DNA of 39,187 nucleotides from Bacteroidales bacterium UBA5429 (lineage in GTDB: Bacteria; Bacteroidota; Bacteroidia; Bacteroidales; WCHB1-69), in NCBI GenBank assembly GCA_002427605.1, contig DIRT01000012.1, forward strand, positions 1-39,187. Direction: 5' to 3'. Below are positions 32,827 to 39,187 of the stretch, in pieces. Made by a program: the position numbers and the translations under genes. Below the pieces are notes generated by a model. It was not told the origin of the DNA and did no database searches. It worked only from the letters and a program-made list of their open reading frames with translations. The stretch's first letter is position 1. Every line of letters begins with the position of its first letter.

Positions 32827-34324
32827 GATTTTTAGATTTTGTTTTACGTGAGACAAACTGGAGCACACTTTTGCGTAGTTCGGGATTCAGGACTAAGATG
32901 AACAACGCATATCCGAAGAGCAATAAAGTGTGCACCCCCAATTTTATATATATATTAGAAATAGGAAGGAAAGTAGTTCCTTTATAGAGTAAGAAAGCAG
33001 TGACAATGTACAAAATTATTCTTTTGACATCATAGTCAACACGATAATATTTCTGACCTAAAAAATAAGAGAGAATCATCATGGAGAAGTAACAGGCAAA
33101 GCTGGCATAAGCAGCACCCATGTAACCAAAACGTGGAATCAAAACAATGTTGAGGACGATGGTTATCACTGAACCAAAAATAGCCACTCCGGCACCATAG
33201 ATCGTTTTGTCGGAAAGTTTATACCAAATGGAAAGGTTGTACAGGATGGCAGAAAATAGATTGGCCATCAGGAGTATAGGGACGATGGGCAGCCCGACAC
33301 GGTAAGCGGGACCGATAAAGTATTGAATCAGATCGATGTAGAGCAAGAGTCCCAGATAAATGAAACAGCAAGCAATCACGATGGCATTCATGATCTCTAT
33401 GTACGCATGTTTTGCATCCAGATCCTCAGCTTTGCTGAAAAAGAAAGGTTCAGCGGCATATTTGAAGGCTTGAATAAAGATCGTCATAAAAATAGAGATC
33501 TTAGCACAGGCGTTGAAAATTCCAACCATACTTTGAGCTGTCTCCTCAGGTCCAAAGTTTTTGATAAAGATACGGTTCATGGTATCATTGATGATGGTAG
33601 CCAACCCAAAAATTACCAGTGGATAGGCATAGCGGATCATCTTTTTAAAGAGTTTCCAGTCAAATTTCCAGGTAACTTGGAAAATGTCGGGCAGCAACAG
33701 GATAAGAGTCAGCAGAGAGGCTGCCAGGTTAGCGATGAAGATGTATCCGATACCGACCTCCGGATTATAGATCACGTTCATTAGTGAGGGTGCAAATCCG
33801 ATTTTCACCAGGTAGGGACAAAGAAGCAGGAAGAAAAGGTTAAGTAAAATATTGGTGAATATATTGACCGACTTCAAAAAAGCAAATTTGACGGGACGTT
33901 CCAATAGGCGGAAGCGGGCAAAGTGGACTGAAGTGAAGGAGTCAATACCCACAATCAGAGCCATATATACGATATACTCAGGATGTTCCGGAAATTTAAG
34001 AAAGGAAGCAATAGAGGAAGAAGAAAGAGAAGTAGCAACAACAAAGAGGAGAGAGGTACAGAGTAAAAAGATGGAAACATTGGAGAAAGTATCCTCTCTT
34101 TGCTCAGGATCTTGTGAAAAACGGAAAAAGGTGGTTTCCATTCCAAAAGTGAGAATCACAAAAATGATGCTGGTCCAGGCGTAGAGTTCTGCAACAATCC
34201 CGTATTGACTAGTAACAAAGATGTAGGTTTGGAGCGGGACTAACAAATAGTTCAGGAGCCTTCCTAAAATAGTAGGTAGTCCATATATTGCTGTTTGGCC
34301 TGCTAATTTTTTAATTACTCCCAA
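32819..34324 (-). CDS. Wzx-type polysaccharide flippase (MATE/MOP exporter family)
   Basis: A 501-residue membrane protein with about 12-14 hydrophobic segments, beginning GVIKKLAGQTAIYGLPTILGRLLNYLLVPL, a start typical of Bacteroidetes oligosaccharide flippases. It probably moves lipid-linked sugars or lipid II-like precursors across the inner membrane. There is no ATG: TTG 34322-34324 fits the conserved N-terminus (MGVIKKLAG). The longer frame to 34345 starts inside the promoter. It precedes dut and a TPR gene, with no glycosyltransferases nearby, so it is not part of a polysaccharide cluster here. Confidence 0.84.
   Translation of the reverse strand: MGVIKKLAGQTAIYGLPTILGRLLNYLLVPLQTYIFVTSQYGIVAELYAWTSIIFVILTFGMETTFFRFSQDPEQREDTFSNVSIFLLCTSLLFVVATSLSSSSIASFLKFPEHPEYIVYMALIVGIDSFTSVHFARFRLLERPVKFAFLKSVNIFTNILLNLFFLLLCPYLVKIGFAPSLMNVIYNPEVGIGYIFIANLAASLLTLILLLPDIFQVTWKFDWKLFKKMIRYAYPLVIFGLATIINDTMNRIFIKNFGPEETAQSMVGIFNACAKISIFMTIFIQAFKYAAEPFFFSKAEDLDAKHAYIEIMNAIVIACCFIYLGLLLYIDLIQYFIGPAYRVGLPIVPILLMANLFSAILYNLSIWYKLSDKTIYGAGVAIFGSVITIVLNIVLIPRFGYMGAAYASFACYFSMMILSYFLGQKYYRVDYDVKRIILYIVTAFLLYKGTTFLPISNIYIKLGVHTLLLFGYALFILVLNPELRKSVLQFVSRKTKSKNHE
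32840..32855. promoter_or_regulatory. Candidate degenerate parS site
   Basis: TGTTTTACGTGAGACA differs from the chromosomal parS consensus TGTTNCACGTGAAACA at two positions and keeps the ACGT centre and near-palindrome. It lies within the end of the flippase coding sequence, 16 kb from parB. No better match was noticed in the window. Confidence 0.3.
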
Positions 34325-34342
34325 GGTGAAAAATTTAAGACA

Positions 34343-34350
34343 CAAAAATA
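34343..34350 (-). promoter_or_regulatory. -7 promoter element for the flippase-dut-TPR operon
   Basis: Minus-strand TATTTTTG followed by TGTC, 18 bases before the proposed TTG start, so the leader is only about a dozen bases. Confidence 0.55.
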
Positions 34351-34352
34351 CA

Positions 34353-34380
34353 AAAAAAAGCGGATTGTAGTCCGCTTTTT
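34353..34380 (-). terminator. Terminator of the SIMPL gene
   Basis: AAAAAGCGGA at 34355-34364 pairs with TCCGCTTTTT at 34371-34380, with a six-base loop. Read on the minus strand it lies 25 bases beyond the SIMPL stop and ends in a U run. Confidence 0.85.
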
Positions 34381-34405
34381 ATATTAAGTATAGAAAAGAT
34401 GTCAA

Positions 34406-35161
34406 CTATTCCAAAAAGAACACGATTGTACTCACTACTCTAGCCTTTTGAAGGTAAGGTTCTTCCGGCTTATTGGAGATGATGTCATCTTCATCGTAGT
34501 AGTATCTTCCGGCAAGGGTAATTTGTCCTTGTGATGCAGTTTTGATTTTTCCTAATTTAGCTTTGGAGTCATTGGCAAACTGTTCACCCGCAACCCGTGC
34601 ATTTTTGGTACTTTCTGCAATCAACTGAGGTTTGATTGAGTTGAGATCAGGGAATTTGTAGTCTGTACTTACAGTCGAAGTGAGATCTTTGCTAATTAGA
34701 TCCAGTTTTATTTGTGACGCCAAATCCTCACATTTTTTGATATCTATGCCGGTTAAAGTTAACCTTTGTCCAACGGTATAACGGTCGATTTTAACTTCTA
34801 CTTCTTTTCCGTTTCTCCATTGTGTGGTGTAGTACTTTTCCCGATCCTGAACGCTTAGGTTTTCAACTTTAATCTTGTCAGTATTAATCCCGACAGAGGT
34901 GAGATATGCGATAACATCTTCTCTTTTTTTATCAGTTTTTGCAATAGCATCTTTCAAATTATCTCCTGAAAAGGAGAAGAAGAGACTGATAGTTGCAGAT
35001 TCAGCTTCTACATTCATTTCGGCTAATCCTTTCACTGTGACAACCCGATCTTTGTCACTAAAAGTTTTCAGTCCTTTATAGATATAAAAGCCCAGAATAA
35101 AGGCGCCAATTAAAAAAATAATGGCAGCAAAAAGCCATTTAAAATCAAATTTCTTTTTCAT
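34406..35161 (-). CDS. SIMPL-domain (DUF541) membrane-anchored protein
   Basis: A 251-residue protein with one N-terminal membrane segment (about 10-30) and then a SIMPL/DUF541 domain (about 38-250): VTVKGLAEMNVEAESATISL, RYTVGQRLTLTG and ARVAGEQFANDSKAKLG are characteristic. The family includes YggE and BP26; it forms periplasmic oligomers and is linked to stress responses, but no biochemical role is settled. It is monocistronic, with a weak promoter and a clear terminator. Confidence 0.85.
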   Translation of the reverse strand: MKKKFDFKWLFAAIIFLIGAFILGFYIYKGLKTFSDKDRVVTVKGLAEMNVEAESATISLFFSFSGDNLKDAIAKTDKKREDVIAYLTSVGINTDKIKVENLSVQDREKYYTTQWRNGKEVEVKIDRYTVGQRLTLTGIDIKKCEDLASQIKLDLISKDLTSTVSTDYKFPDLNSIKPQLIAESTKNARVAGEQFANDSKAKLGKIKTASQGQITLAGRYYYDEDDIISNKPEEPYLQKARVVSTIVFFLE

Positions 35162-35193
35162 ATATGATCTTTTTAGAGGTTAGAAACAATTTG

Positions 35194-35201
35194 TAAAGAT
35201 A
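35194..35201 (-). promoter_or_regulatory. Weak -7-like element for the SIMPL gene
   Basis: Minus-strand TATCTTTA differs from TAnnTTTG in the last base. It lies 32 bases before the ATG and is the best candidate in this gap. Confidence 0.35.
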
Positions 35202-35295
35202 AAGTAAAAACGAATTATATTGTACAAAAATTGTTTGCAAAATAAATTTTTAACGTTTTTTTAATTTATCTTATATTGTTCTAAAACAAAAGATC

Positions 35296-35631
35296 TTATC
35301 CTTTTTTTACAAACTCTGATTTGAGAGCCATAGAGCCAAATCCATCAATACGGCAGCTGATATTATGGTCACCATCGGTGAGTCGGATGTTTTTTACTTT
35401 AGTCCCTGCTTTAATGGGTTTGGGTGCGCCTTTTACAGGTAAGTCTTTGATTACTATGACAGTATCTCCATCTTCCAATTGGTTTCCATTGGCGTCCAAA
35501 ACAATTAATTGATCTTCATCTACGATAGTAGCGGGATCCCATTCAAAAAAACATTGGGAACAGGCATAAAGGTTACCATTTTCGTATGTGTACTCAGATT
35601 TACATTGGGGGCATAAGATAGGTTTACTCAT
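35296..35631 (-). CDS. PhnA/YjdM-like zinc-ribbon protein
   Basis: A 111-residue protein of the PhnA/YjdM family. The N-terminal zinc ribbon has Cys7, Cys10, Cys24 and Cys27 (LCPQCKSEYTY ... ACSQCFFEW), followed by the PhnA C-terminal beta domain (DGDTVIVIKDLPVKG, KVKNIRLTDGDHNI). Despite its historical name it is not needed for phosphonate breakdown; its role is unclear. Monocistronic, with a promoter at 35667. Confidence 0.9.
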   Translation of the reverse strand: MSKPILCPQCKSEYTYENGNLYACSQCFFEWDPATIVDEDQLIVLDANGNQLEDGDTVIVIKDLPVKGAPKPIKAGTKVKNIRLTDGDHNISCRIDGFGSMALKSEFVKKG

Positions 35632-35666
35632 ACTCTCATTCTTTTTAGTTGGTTAATACAAAAAGG

Positions 35667-35674
35667 CAAAGATA
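35667..35674 (-). promoter_or_regulatory. -7 promoter element for the PhnA-like gene
   Basis: Minus-strand TATCTTTG followed by CC, 35 bases before the ATG at 35631. Confidence 0.62.
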
Positions 35675-35791
35675 ATCATTTTTCTTCGGTTATTGCAGTT
35701 TTTCTTAATTTTAGTCTCTTAAATTAAACCTTTTCTCTTTTTAGTAGTCTAATACTGTTCTATTGAATATTAACCTTAAAAAAAATTAACT

Positions 35792-35971
35792 ATGGAAGCA
35801 AAAGATCAAGTTTTAGCGGCAATGAAGAAAGCTAATGAGCCTGTAAATGCAGGTAAAGTTGTAGAATTAACCGGATTGGATCGCAAGATTGTAGATAAAG
35901 CGATGAATGAATTGAAAAAAGAGGGCTCGATTGAGTCTCCAAAAAGATGTTACTGGCAGCCTAAATCCTAG
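35792..35971 (+). CDS. Small winged-helix DNA-binding protein (59 residues)
   Basis: ATG 35792 to TAG 35969-35971 encodes 59 residues, starting MEAKDQVLAAMKKAN. The pattern is a compact winged helix: helix 1 (DQVLAAMKKA), helix 2 (AGKVVELTG), recognition helix (DRKIVDKAMNELKKEG), then a short wing (SIESPKRCYWQP). It looks like a stand-alone HTH of the MarR/ArsR kind without an effector domain. The terminator stem overlaps the last codons and the stop, supporting a real transcription unit. No clear TAnnTTTG promoter was found. Its target is unknown. Confidence 0.78.
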   Translation: MEAKDQVLAAMKKANEPVNAGKVVELTGLDRKIVDKAMNELKKEGSIESPKRCYWQPKS

Positions 35972-35984
35972 GCTGCTTTTTTTT
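35956..35984 (+). terminator. Terminator overlapping the end of the winged-helix gene
   Basis: GCAGCCT (35956-35962) pairs with AGGCTGC (35970-35976), followed by eight T. The 5' arm lies inside the coding sequence and the 3' arm spans the stop codon. The opposite strand lacks a U run, so it works in the plus direction only. Confidence 0.85.
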
Positions 35985-36162
35985 ACTCTTTTTTCTTACG
36001 TCTCAGTTTAAAATAGAGTATTGCTCCCCAATAGGCAATGGTAATCCCTATGGCTCCAAAAAACAGAATAGGGAATTTTTCTTCTTCTTCTGTCAGGAAG
36101 TAGATGGGGATAATATAGACTCCCAGCAATAATGTGTATCTGAAAAAGTTCTGAACAGCCAT
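35983..36162 (-). CDS. Small two-segment membrane protein downstream of valS (59 residues)
   Basis: The ATG at 36162 shares its A with the valS stop (TAATG), and the frame runs 59 codons to TAA at 35983-35985. The product has two hydrophobic segments (about 6-23 and 32-51) joined by an acidic loop (LTEEEEKF), and a very basic tail (KLRRKKKE), so the N- and C-termini should both face the cytoplasm. I do not recognise the family. Overlap with valS implies translational coupling. Confidence 0.7.
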   Translation of the reverse strand: MAVQNFFRYTLLLGVYIIPIYFLTEEEEKFPILFFGAIGITIAYWGAILYFKLRRKKKE

Positions 36163-38816
36163 TATGATTTCAAATTAGCTAATTGTTCTTGTAACAGTTT
36201 GATTTTTTCTTCCGCATCAGCCAATTTCTTTCTTTCCATGTTGACTACTTGTTCCGGAGCACCGTTCACAAAGCGTTCATTGGACAATTTCTTCAATACG
36301 GAGTTTTTAAATCCTTCTGTATATTGTAGTTCGGCTTCAATCTTTGCAATTTCCTCTTCTACATTGATCGCTTCTTTAACAGGAATGTAATATTCCGTGT
36401 TTTGCTCTATGAACATAATGCTACCTTCCATTTTGGATTTGGTTTTCTGCATTGTAGTGAGGTTCCCCAGTTTAATAATGATACTCTTGAAATATTTATC
36501 AATCGGTTCAGTATCATTTTCAGGATCATAGAGGTAGAGTTCCAATTCCACTTTTTGTGCAATGTTCTTTTCTGTTCTGACTCTTCTGATCTGCTCCACA
36601 ATTTTCATCGTTTGAGCAAATTGATCGATCAGTTGTTGGTCTGTATGCTCTTCAAATGCAGGCATTTCAGCAACCATAATAGATTCTTTGGGTCCCCGGT
36701 CGCTGATATTATGCCATAGTTCTTCTGTGATAAAGGGCATAAAAGGATGCAAAATACGCATCAGTTTATCAAATATGGTAGTGATTTCACCATAAGATTT
36801 AATATCAATCGGTTGTTGATATTGGGGTTTTACAATCTCTAAGAAAATAGAGCAGAAATCATCCCAGATCAACTTATATACTTCCATTAAAGCATCTGAC
36901 AATCTGTATTTTTCAAAGTTGTCATGGATCTCCCGGAGTGATTGGTTCATCTTTTCACGGAACCATTTCACAGCGATTTTTGTATGTTCAGGTTGTTGGA
37001 TGTTGGGACAAATTTCCCATCCTTTAATCAATCTGAACGCATTCCAAATTTTATTGCTAAAGTTTCTACCTTGTTCGCAAAGTGACTCATCAAACATGAG
37101 GTCATTGCCGGCGGGTGAACTTAATAACATTCCCACGCGAACACCATCAGCACCATGTTTTTTCATCAGCTCAATAGGGTCTGGAGAGTTACCGAGCGAT
37201 TTGGACATTTTTTGGCGCAAATGGTCTCTTACAATACCGGTAAAATAAACATCCTTGAATGGGATTTCGTTGCGCCACTCCAATCCTGCCATGATCATCC
37301 GGGCAACCCAGAAAAAGATAATTTCCGGTGCGGTAACCAATACACTGGTAGGGTAGTAGTAGTTGATATCAGCATTGTCAGGATTACGGAATCCGTCAAA
37401 AACGGAGATAGGCCACAACCAGGAGGAGAACCAGGTATCCATTACATCATCATCCTGTTTCAGATCCTCTAACTGAAAGTTTTGGTCAGGGAATTGAGCT
37501 CTTGCTTTCTCCAATGCCAACTCCGCAGTTTTAGCTACAACTATCTCATCGTTAGGGAGATAGTATGCCGGAATACGATGTCCCCACCACAATTGGCGAC
37601 TGATACACCAATCTTTAATGTTTTCCATCCAGTGAGCATACGTATTCTTGAATTTATCAGGGAAGAAACGGATCGTATCGTTCATCACCACTTCCAGAGC
37701 CGGTTTGGCTAATTCTTCCATTTTACAGAACCATTGCAGTGAAAGTTTGGGTTCGATCACCTCTTTAGTTCGTTCAGAATAGCCTACTTTATTGTCATAA
37801 TCCTCAATTTTTACGATATGTCCTGCCGCTTCGAGTAATGGAACAATCTGTTTTCTGGCTTCAAAGCGATCTACACCGATCAATATCTCTGCACTTTCAT
37901 TTAACGTTCCGTTATCGTTGAAGATATTGATAGTGGGGAGGTTATGTTTGATTCCGATGTGGTAGTCGTTGATATCGTGAGCCGGCGTAATTTTCAATGC
38001 ACCGGTACCAAATTCGCGATCTACATATTCGTCAAAAATAAGAGGAATAGAACGATTCACCAAAGGAACAATACATCTTTTACCTTTTAGATACTGGTAA
38101 TGCTCATCTTCAGGGTGCATACAAACTGCCACGTCACCCAAAATAGTTTCCGGACGGGTTGTCGCAATGGTAATCCACTGGTCTTTTTCTCCCTCAATCT
38201 GATAACGAACGTAATAAAGCTTCGACTTTACCTCTTTATAGATTACCTCTTCGTCAGAAACAGCTGTCAACGCTTTGGGGTCCCAGTTCACCATACGAAC
38301 TCCGCGGTAAATTAGTCCTTTTTCGTAAAGGTCTATAAATACGTCGATTACAGCCTCCGAAAGATCCTCGTCCATAGTGAACTTAGTACGTGACCAGTCA
38401 CAAGAAGCACCCAATTTTTTCAATTGTTGCAAAATGATTCCCCCATGTTTCTCTTTCCACTCCCAGGCATGTTCCAAAAACTCTTCACGAGTCAGGTCAT
38501 TTTTCTCAATTCCTTTCTCTTGCAATAGCTCCACAACCTTGGCTTCCGTAGCGATAGAGGCGTGGTCGGTACCGGGAACCCACAGCGCATTAAAGCCAAG
38601 CATTCGCGCACGACGAATCAGCACATCCTGGATCGTATTGTTGAGCATGTGTCCCATATGCAACACACCGGTCACGTTGGGTGGCGGAATTACAATCGAA
38701 TAAGGTGGTTTCTCATTGGGTGTCGAATGGAACAGATTCTGCTTTTCCCAGAAGCTATACCACTTATCTTCAATGTTTTGCGGATCATATTTTGTAGCAA
38801 TCTCTTTCATAGTCAT
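36162..38816 (-). CDS. valS: Valyl-tRNA synthetase
   Basis: An 884-residue class I synthetase charging tRNA-Val. The HIGH motif occurs as PPPNVTGVLHMGHML near residue 50, and GTDHASIATEAKV follows in the core. The editing domain covers about 190-330 (TTRPETILGDVAVCMHP), and KMSKSLGN lies near 530. An anticodon-binding domain and a C-terminal coiled-coil arm (about 820-884) follow. The longer frame to 38837 starts at a TTG inside the promoter; ATG 38816 (MTMKEIATKYD) or ATG 38810 is the true start. The final A of its stop codon begins a small membrane-protein gene. Confidence 0.97.
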   Translation of the reverse strand: MTMKEIATKYDPQNIEDKWYSFWEKQNLFHSTPNEKPPYSIVIPPPNVTGVLHMGHMLNNTIQDVLIRRARMLGFNALWVPGTDHASIATEAKVVELLQEKGIEKNDLTREEFLEHAWEWKEKHGGIILQQLKKLGASCDWSRTKFTMDEDLSEAVIDVFIDLYEKGLIYRGVRMVNWDPKALTAVSDEEVIYKEVKSKLYYVRYQIEGEKDQWITIATTRPETILGDVAVCMHPEDEHYQYLKGKRCIVPLVNRSIPLIFDEYVDREFGTGALKITPAHDINDYHIGIKHNLPTINIFNDNGTLNESAEILIGVDRFEARKQIVPLLEAAGHIVKIEDYDNKVGYSERTKEVIEPKLSLQWFCKMEELAKPALEVVMNDTIRFFPDKFKNTYAHWMENIKDWCISRQLWWGHRIPAYYLPNDEIVVAKTAELALEKARAQFPDQNFQLEDLKQDDDVMDTWFSSWLWPISVFDGFRNPDNADINYYYPTSVLVTAPEIIFFWVARMIMAGLEWRNEIPFKDVYFTGIVRDHLRQKMSKSLGNSPDPIELMKKHGADGVRVGMLLSSPAGNDLMFDESLCEQGRNFSNKIWNAFRLIKGWEICPNIQQPEHTKIAVKWFREKMNQSLREIHDNFEKYRLSDALMEVYKLIWDDFCSIFLEIVKPQYQQPIDIKSYGEITTIFDKLMRILHPFMPFITEELWHNISDRGPKESIMVAEMPAFEEHTDQQLIDQFAQTMKIVEQIRRVRTEKNIAQKVELELYLYDPENDTEPIDKYFKSIIIKLGNLTTMQKTKSKMEGSIMFIEQNTEYYIPVKEAINVEEEIAKIEAELQYTEGFKNSVLKKLSNERFVNGAPEQVVNMERKKLADAEEKIKLLQEQLANLKS

Positions 38817-38834
38817 ACTTTTTTTAAAAAGATG

Positions 38835-38842
38835 CAAATTTA
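38835..38842 (-). promoter_or_regulatory. -7 promoter element for valS
   Basis: Minus-strand TAAATTTG followed by CATC, 18 bases from ATG 38816, giving a very short leader. Confidence 0.6.
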
Positions 38843-38854
38843 CGATTTTTTTTT

Positions 38855-38916
38855 GAAATTAAAATAAAAGGGGGGCAGAACGGATTTACCTCTTTTGTTA
38901 TTCCATTTCCCCACTC
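38855..38916 (-). repeat. Dispersed ~60-bp intergenic element, copy 5
   Basis: On the minus strand it begins GAGTGGGGAAATGGAATAAC and ends CTGCCCCCCTTTTATTTTA. It is the closest match to copies 2 and 4 in its first half, and opens the right-hand repeat island exactly as copy 1 opens the left-hand one. Confidence 0.75.
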
Positions 38917-38947
38917 TAAAAATTATACCATTTTGAACATGTGTGAT

Positions 38948-39005
38948 CAATTACGAATTACGAATTACGTTGATTGGTTGGGACAATTGTCCAGACAGTG
39001 TCTGG
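38948..39005. repeat. GAATTAC heptamers followed by two overlapping palindromes
   Basis: CAATTAC, GAATTAC, GAATTAC run in register from 38948 (inverse of GTAATTC at 9004). GGACAATTGTCC at 38981-38992 is a perfect 12-bp palindrome. CCAGAC (38991-38996), spacer AGT and GTCTGG (39000-39005) form a second one followed by ATTTTT, sharing CC with the first. No gene is seen between 38838 and the window end. Confidence 0.65.
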
Positions 39006-39085
39006 ATTTTTGATTGGTAATTTTTTAATTCCAATTATTATTTTTTTTGTAATTGTATTTATTGTGTTGGTTTTCAAATTATTAT

Positions 39086-39107
39086 GAGACAGGGCATGCC
39101 TTGTCTC
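39086..39107. repeat. REP-like hairpin 3
   Basis: GAGACAGGG (39086-39094), loop CATG, CCTTGTCTC (39099-39107), a 9-bp stem with one G-U pair, followed by TACAACCATG. It is almost the same sequence as the hairpin at 8951-8971, 30 kb away. Confidence 0.65.
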
Positions 39108-39187
39108 TACAACCATGTTTGCGACCATTTTAATCGTTTTTATTGATTGTTCCCCTCCTTTGGCAGGCTGTGTAAAAATAACAATTT

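Noticed and set aside
32819..34345. Flippase-dut-TPR region considered as a polysaccharide cluster
   Set aside because: Only the flippase fits; there are no glycosyltransferases or sugar-nucleotide enzymes in the window.
36402..37712. Several plus-strand frames of 76-109 codons opposite valS
   Set aside because: Antisense shadows of the valS coding sequence; no independent promoter or family resemblance.

Overview
The window is AT-rich chromosomal DNA from a Bacteroidetes bacterium, most likely a T9SS-bearing anaerobe of the order Bacteroidales. Four things support this. The promoters carry the Bacteroidetes -7 element TAnnTTTG, and Shine-Dalgarno sequences are almost absent. Two large secreted proteins end in type IX secretion (T9SS) sorting domains. 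Several families are typical of the phylum: PUR/DUF3276, DUF5683, and a long YidC and LepB. Metabolism looks anaerobic: an NAD-linked PyrD/PyrK dihydroorotate dehydrogenase and an EtfBA/acyl-CoA dehydrogenase operon. No phage, IS element, CRISPR array or resistance gene was seen. Most of the window is housekeeping DNA.

Layout. 1-5060: end of a long-chain acyl-CoA synthetase, a membrane-anchored LytTR regulator, then etfB-etfA-acyl-CoA dehydrogenase closed by a terminator. 5067-8613 (minus): mazG-argS-DoxX/thioredoxin-like fusion. 8614-9229: a gene-less island packed with repeats. 9248-12704: HAD phosphatase (plus), then pyrK-pyrD-CPBP protease (minus). 12837-19887 (plus): yidC, then a PUR protein-parA-parB-DUF5683-dapB-lepB operon, followed by a secreted protein. 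20654-23061 (minus): zeta-like kinase-recF-FkbM methyltransferase. 23202-30608: thioredoxin-motif lipoprotein, a 985-residue T9SS multidomain protein (minus) and a C10 cysteine protease with seven 49-residue repeats. 30784-34380: tRNA-Gly(CCC), then a flippase-dut-TPR operon (minus). 34406-38816: SIMPL protein, PhnA-like protein, two 59-codon genes and valS. 38838-39187: a second repeat island running off the edge.

The most unusual content is non-coding. A roughly 60-bp element (GAGTGGGGAAAYGGAATA ... CTGCCCCCCTTTTATTT) occurs five times. It lies beside arrays of different heptanucleotides (GGATTTC, GTAATTC, TCCGCCT, GGTAGAA/GCGGAAG) and REP-like hairpins followed by TACAACC. The islands at 8664-9219 and 38855-39187 begin the same way: an inverted element copy, then heptamers and hairpins. 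Two direct copies bracket the C10 protease gene. The heptamer arrays resemble in form the STRR heptamers known from cyanobacteria.

The second notable point is the cysteine pattern of the C10 protease repeats. Repeat 1 lacks the second cysteine and repeat 7 lacks the first, as expected if cysteines pair between neighbouring repeats. Several genes have a -7 promoter element so close to the start codon that the TTG inside the promoter falls in frame; their mRNAs should be almost leaderless, and I moved those starts downstream. All assignments come from reading the sequence and recalling protein families; no searches were run.
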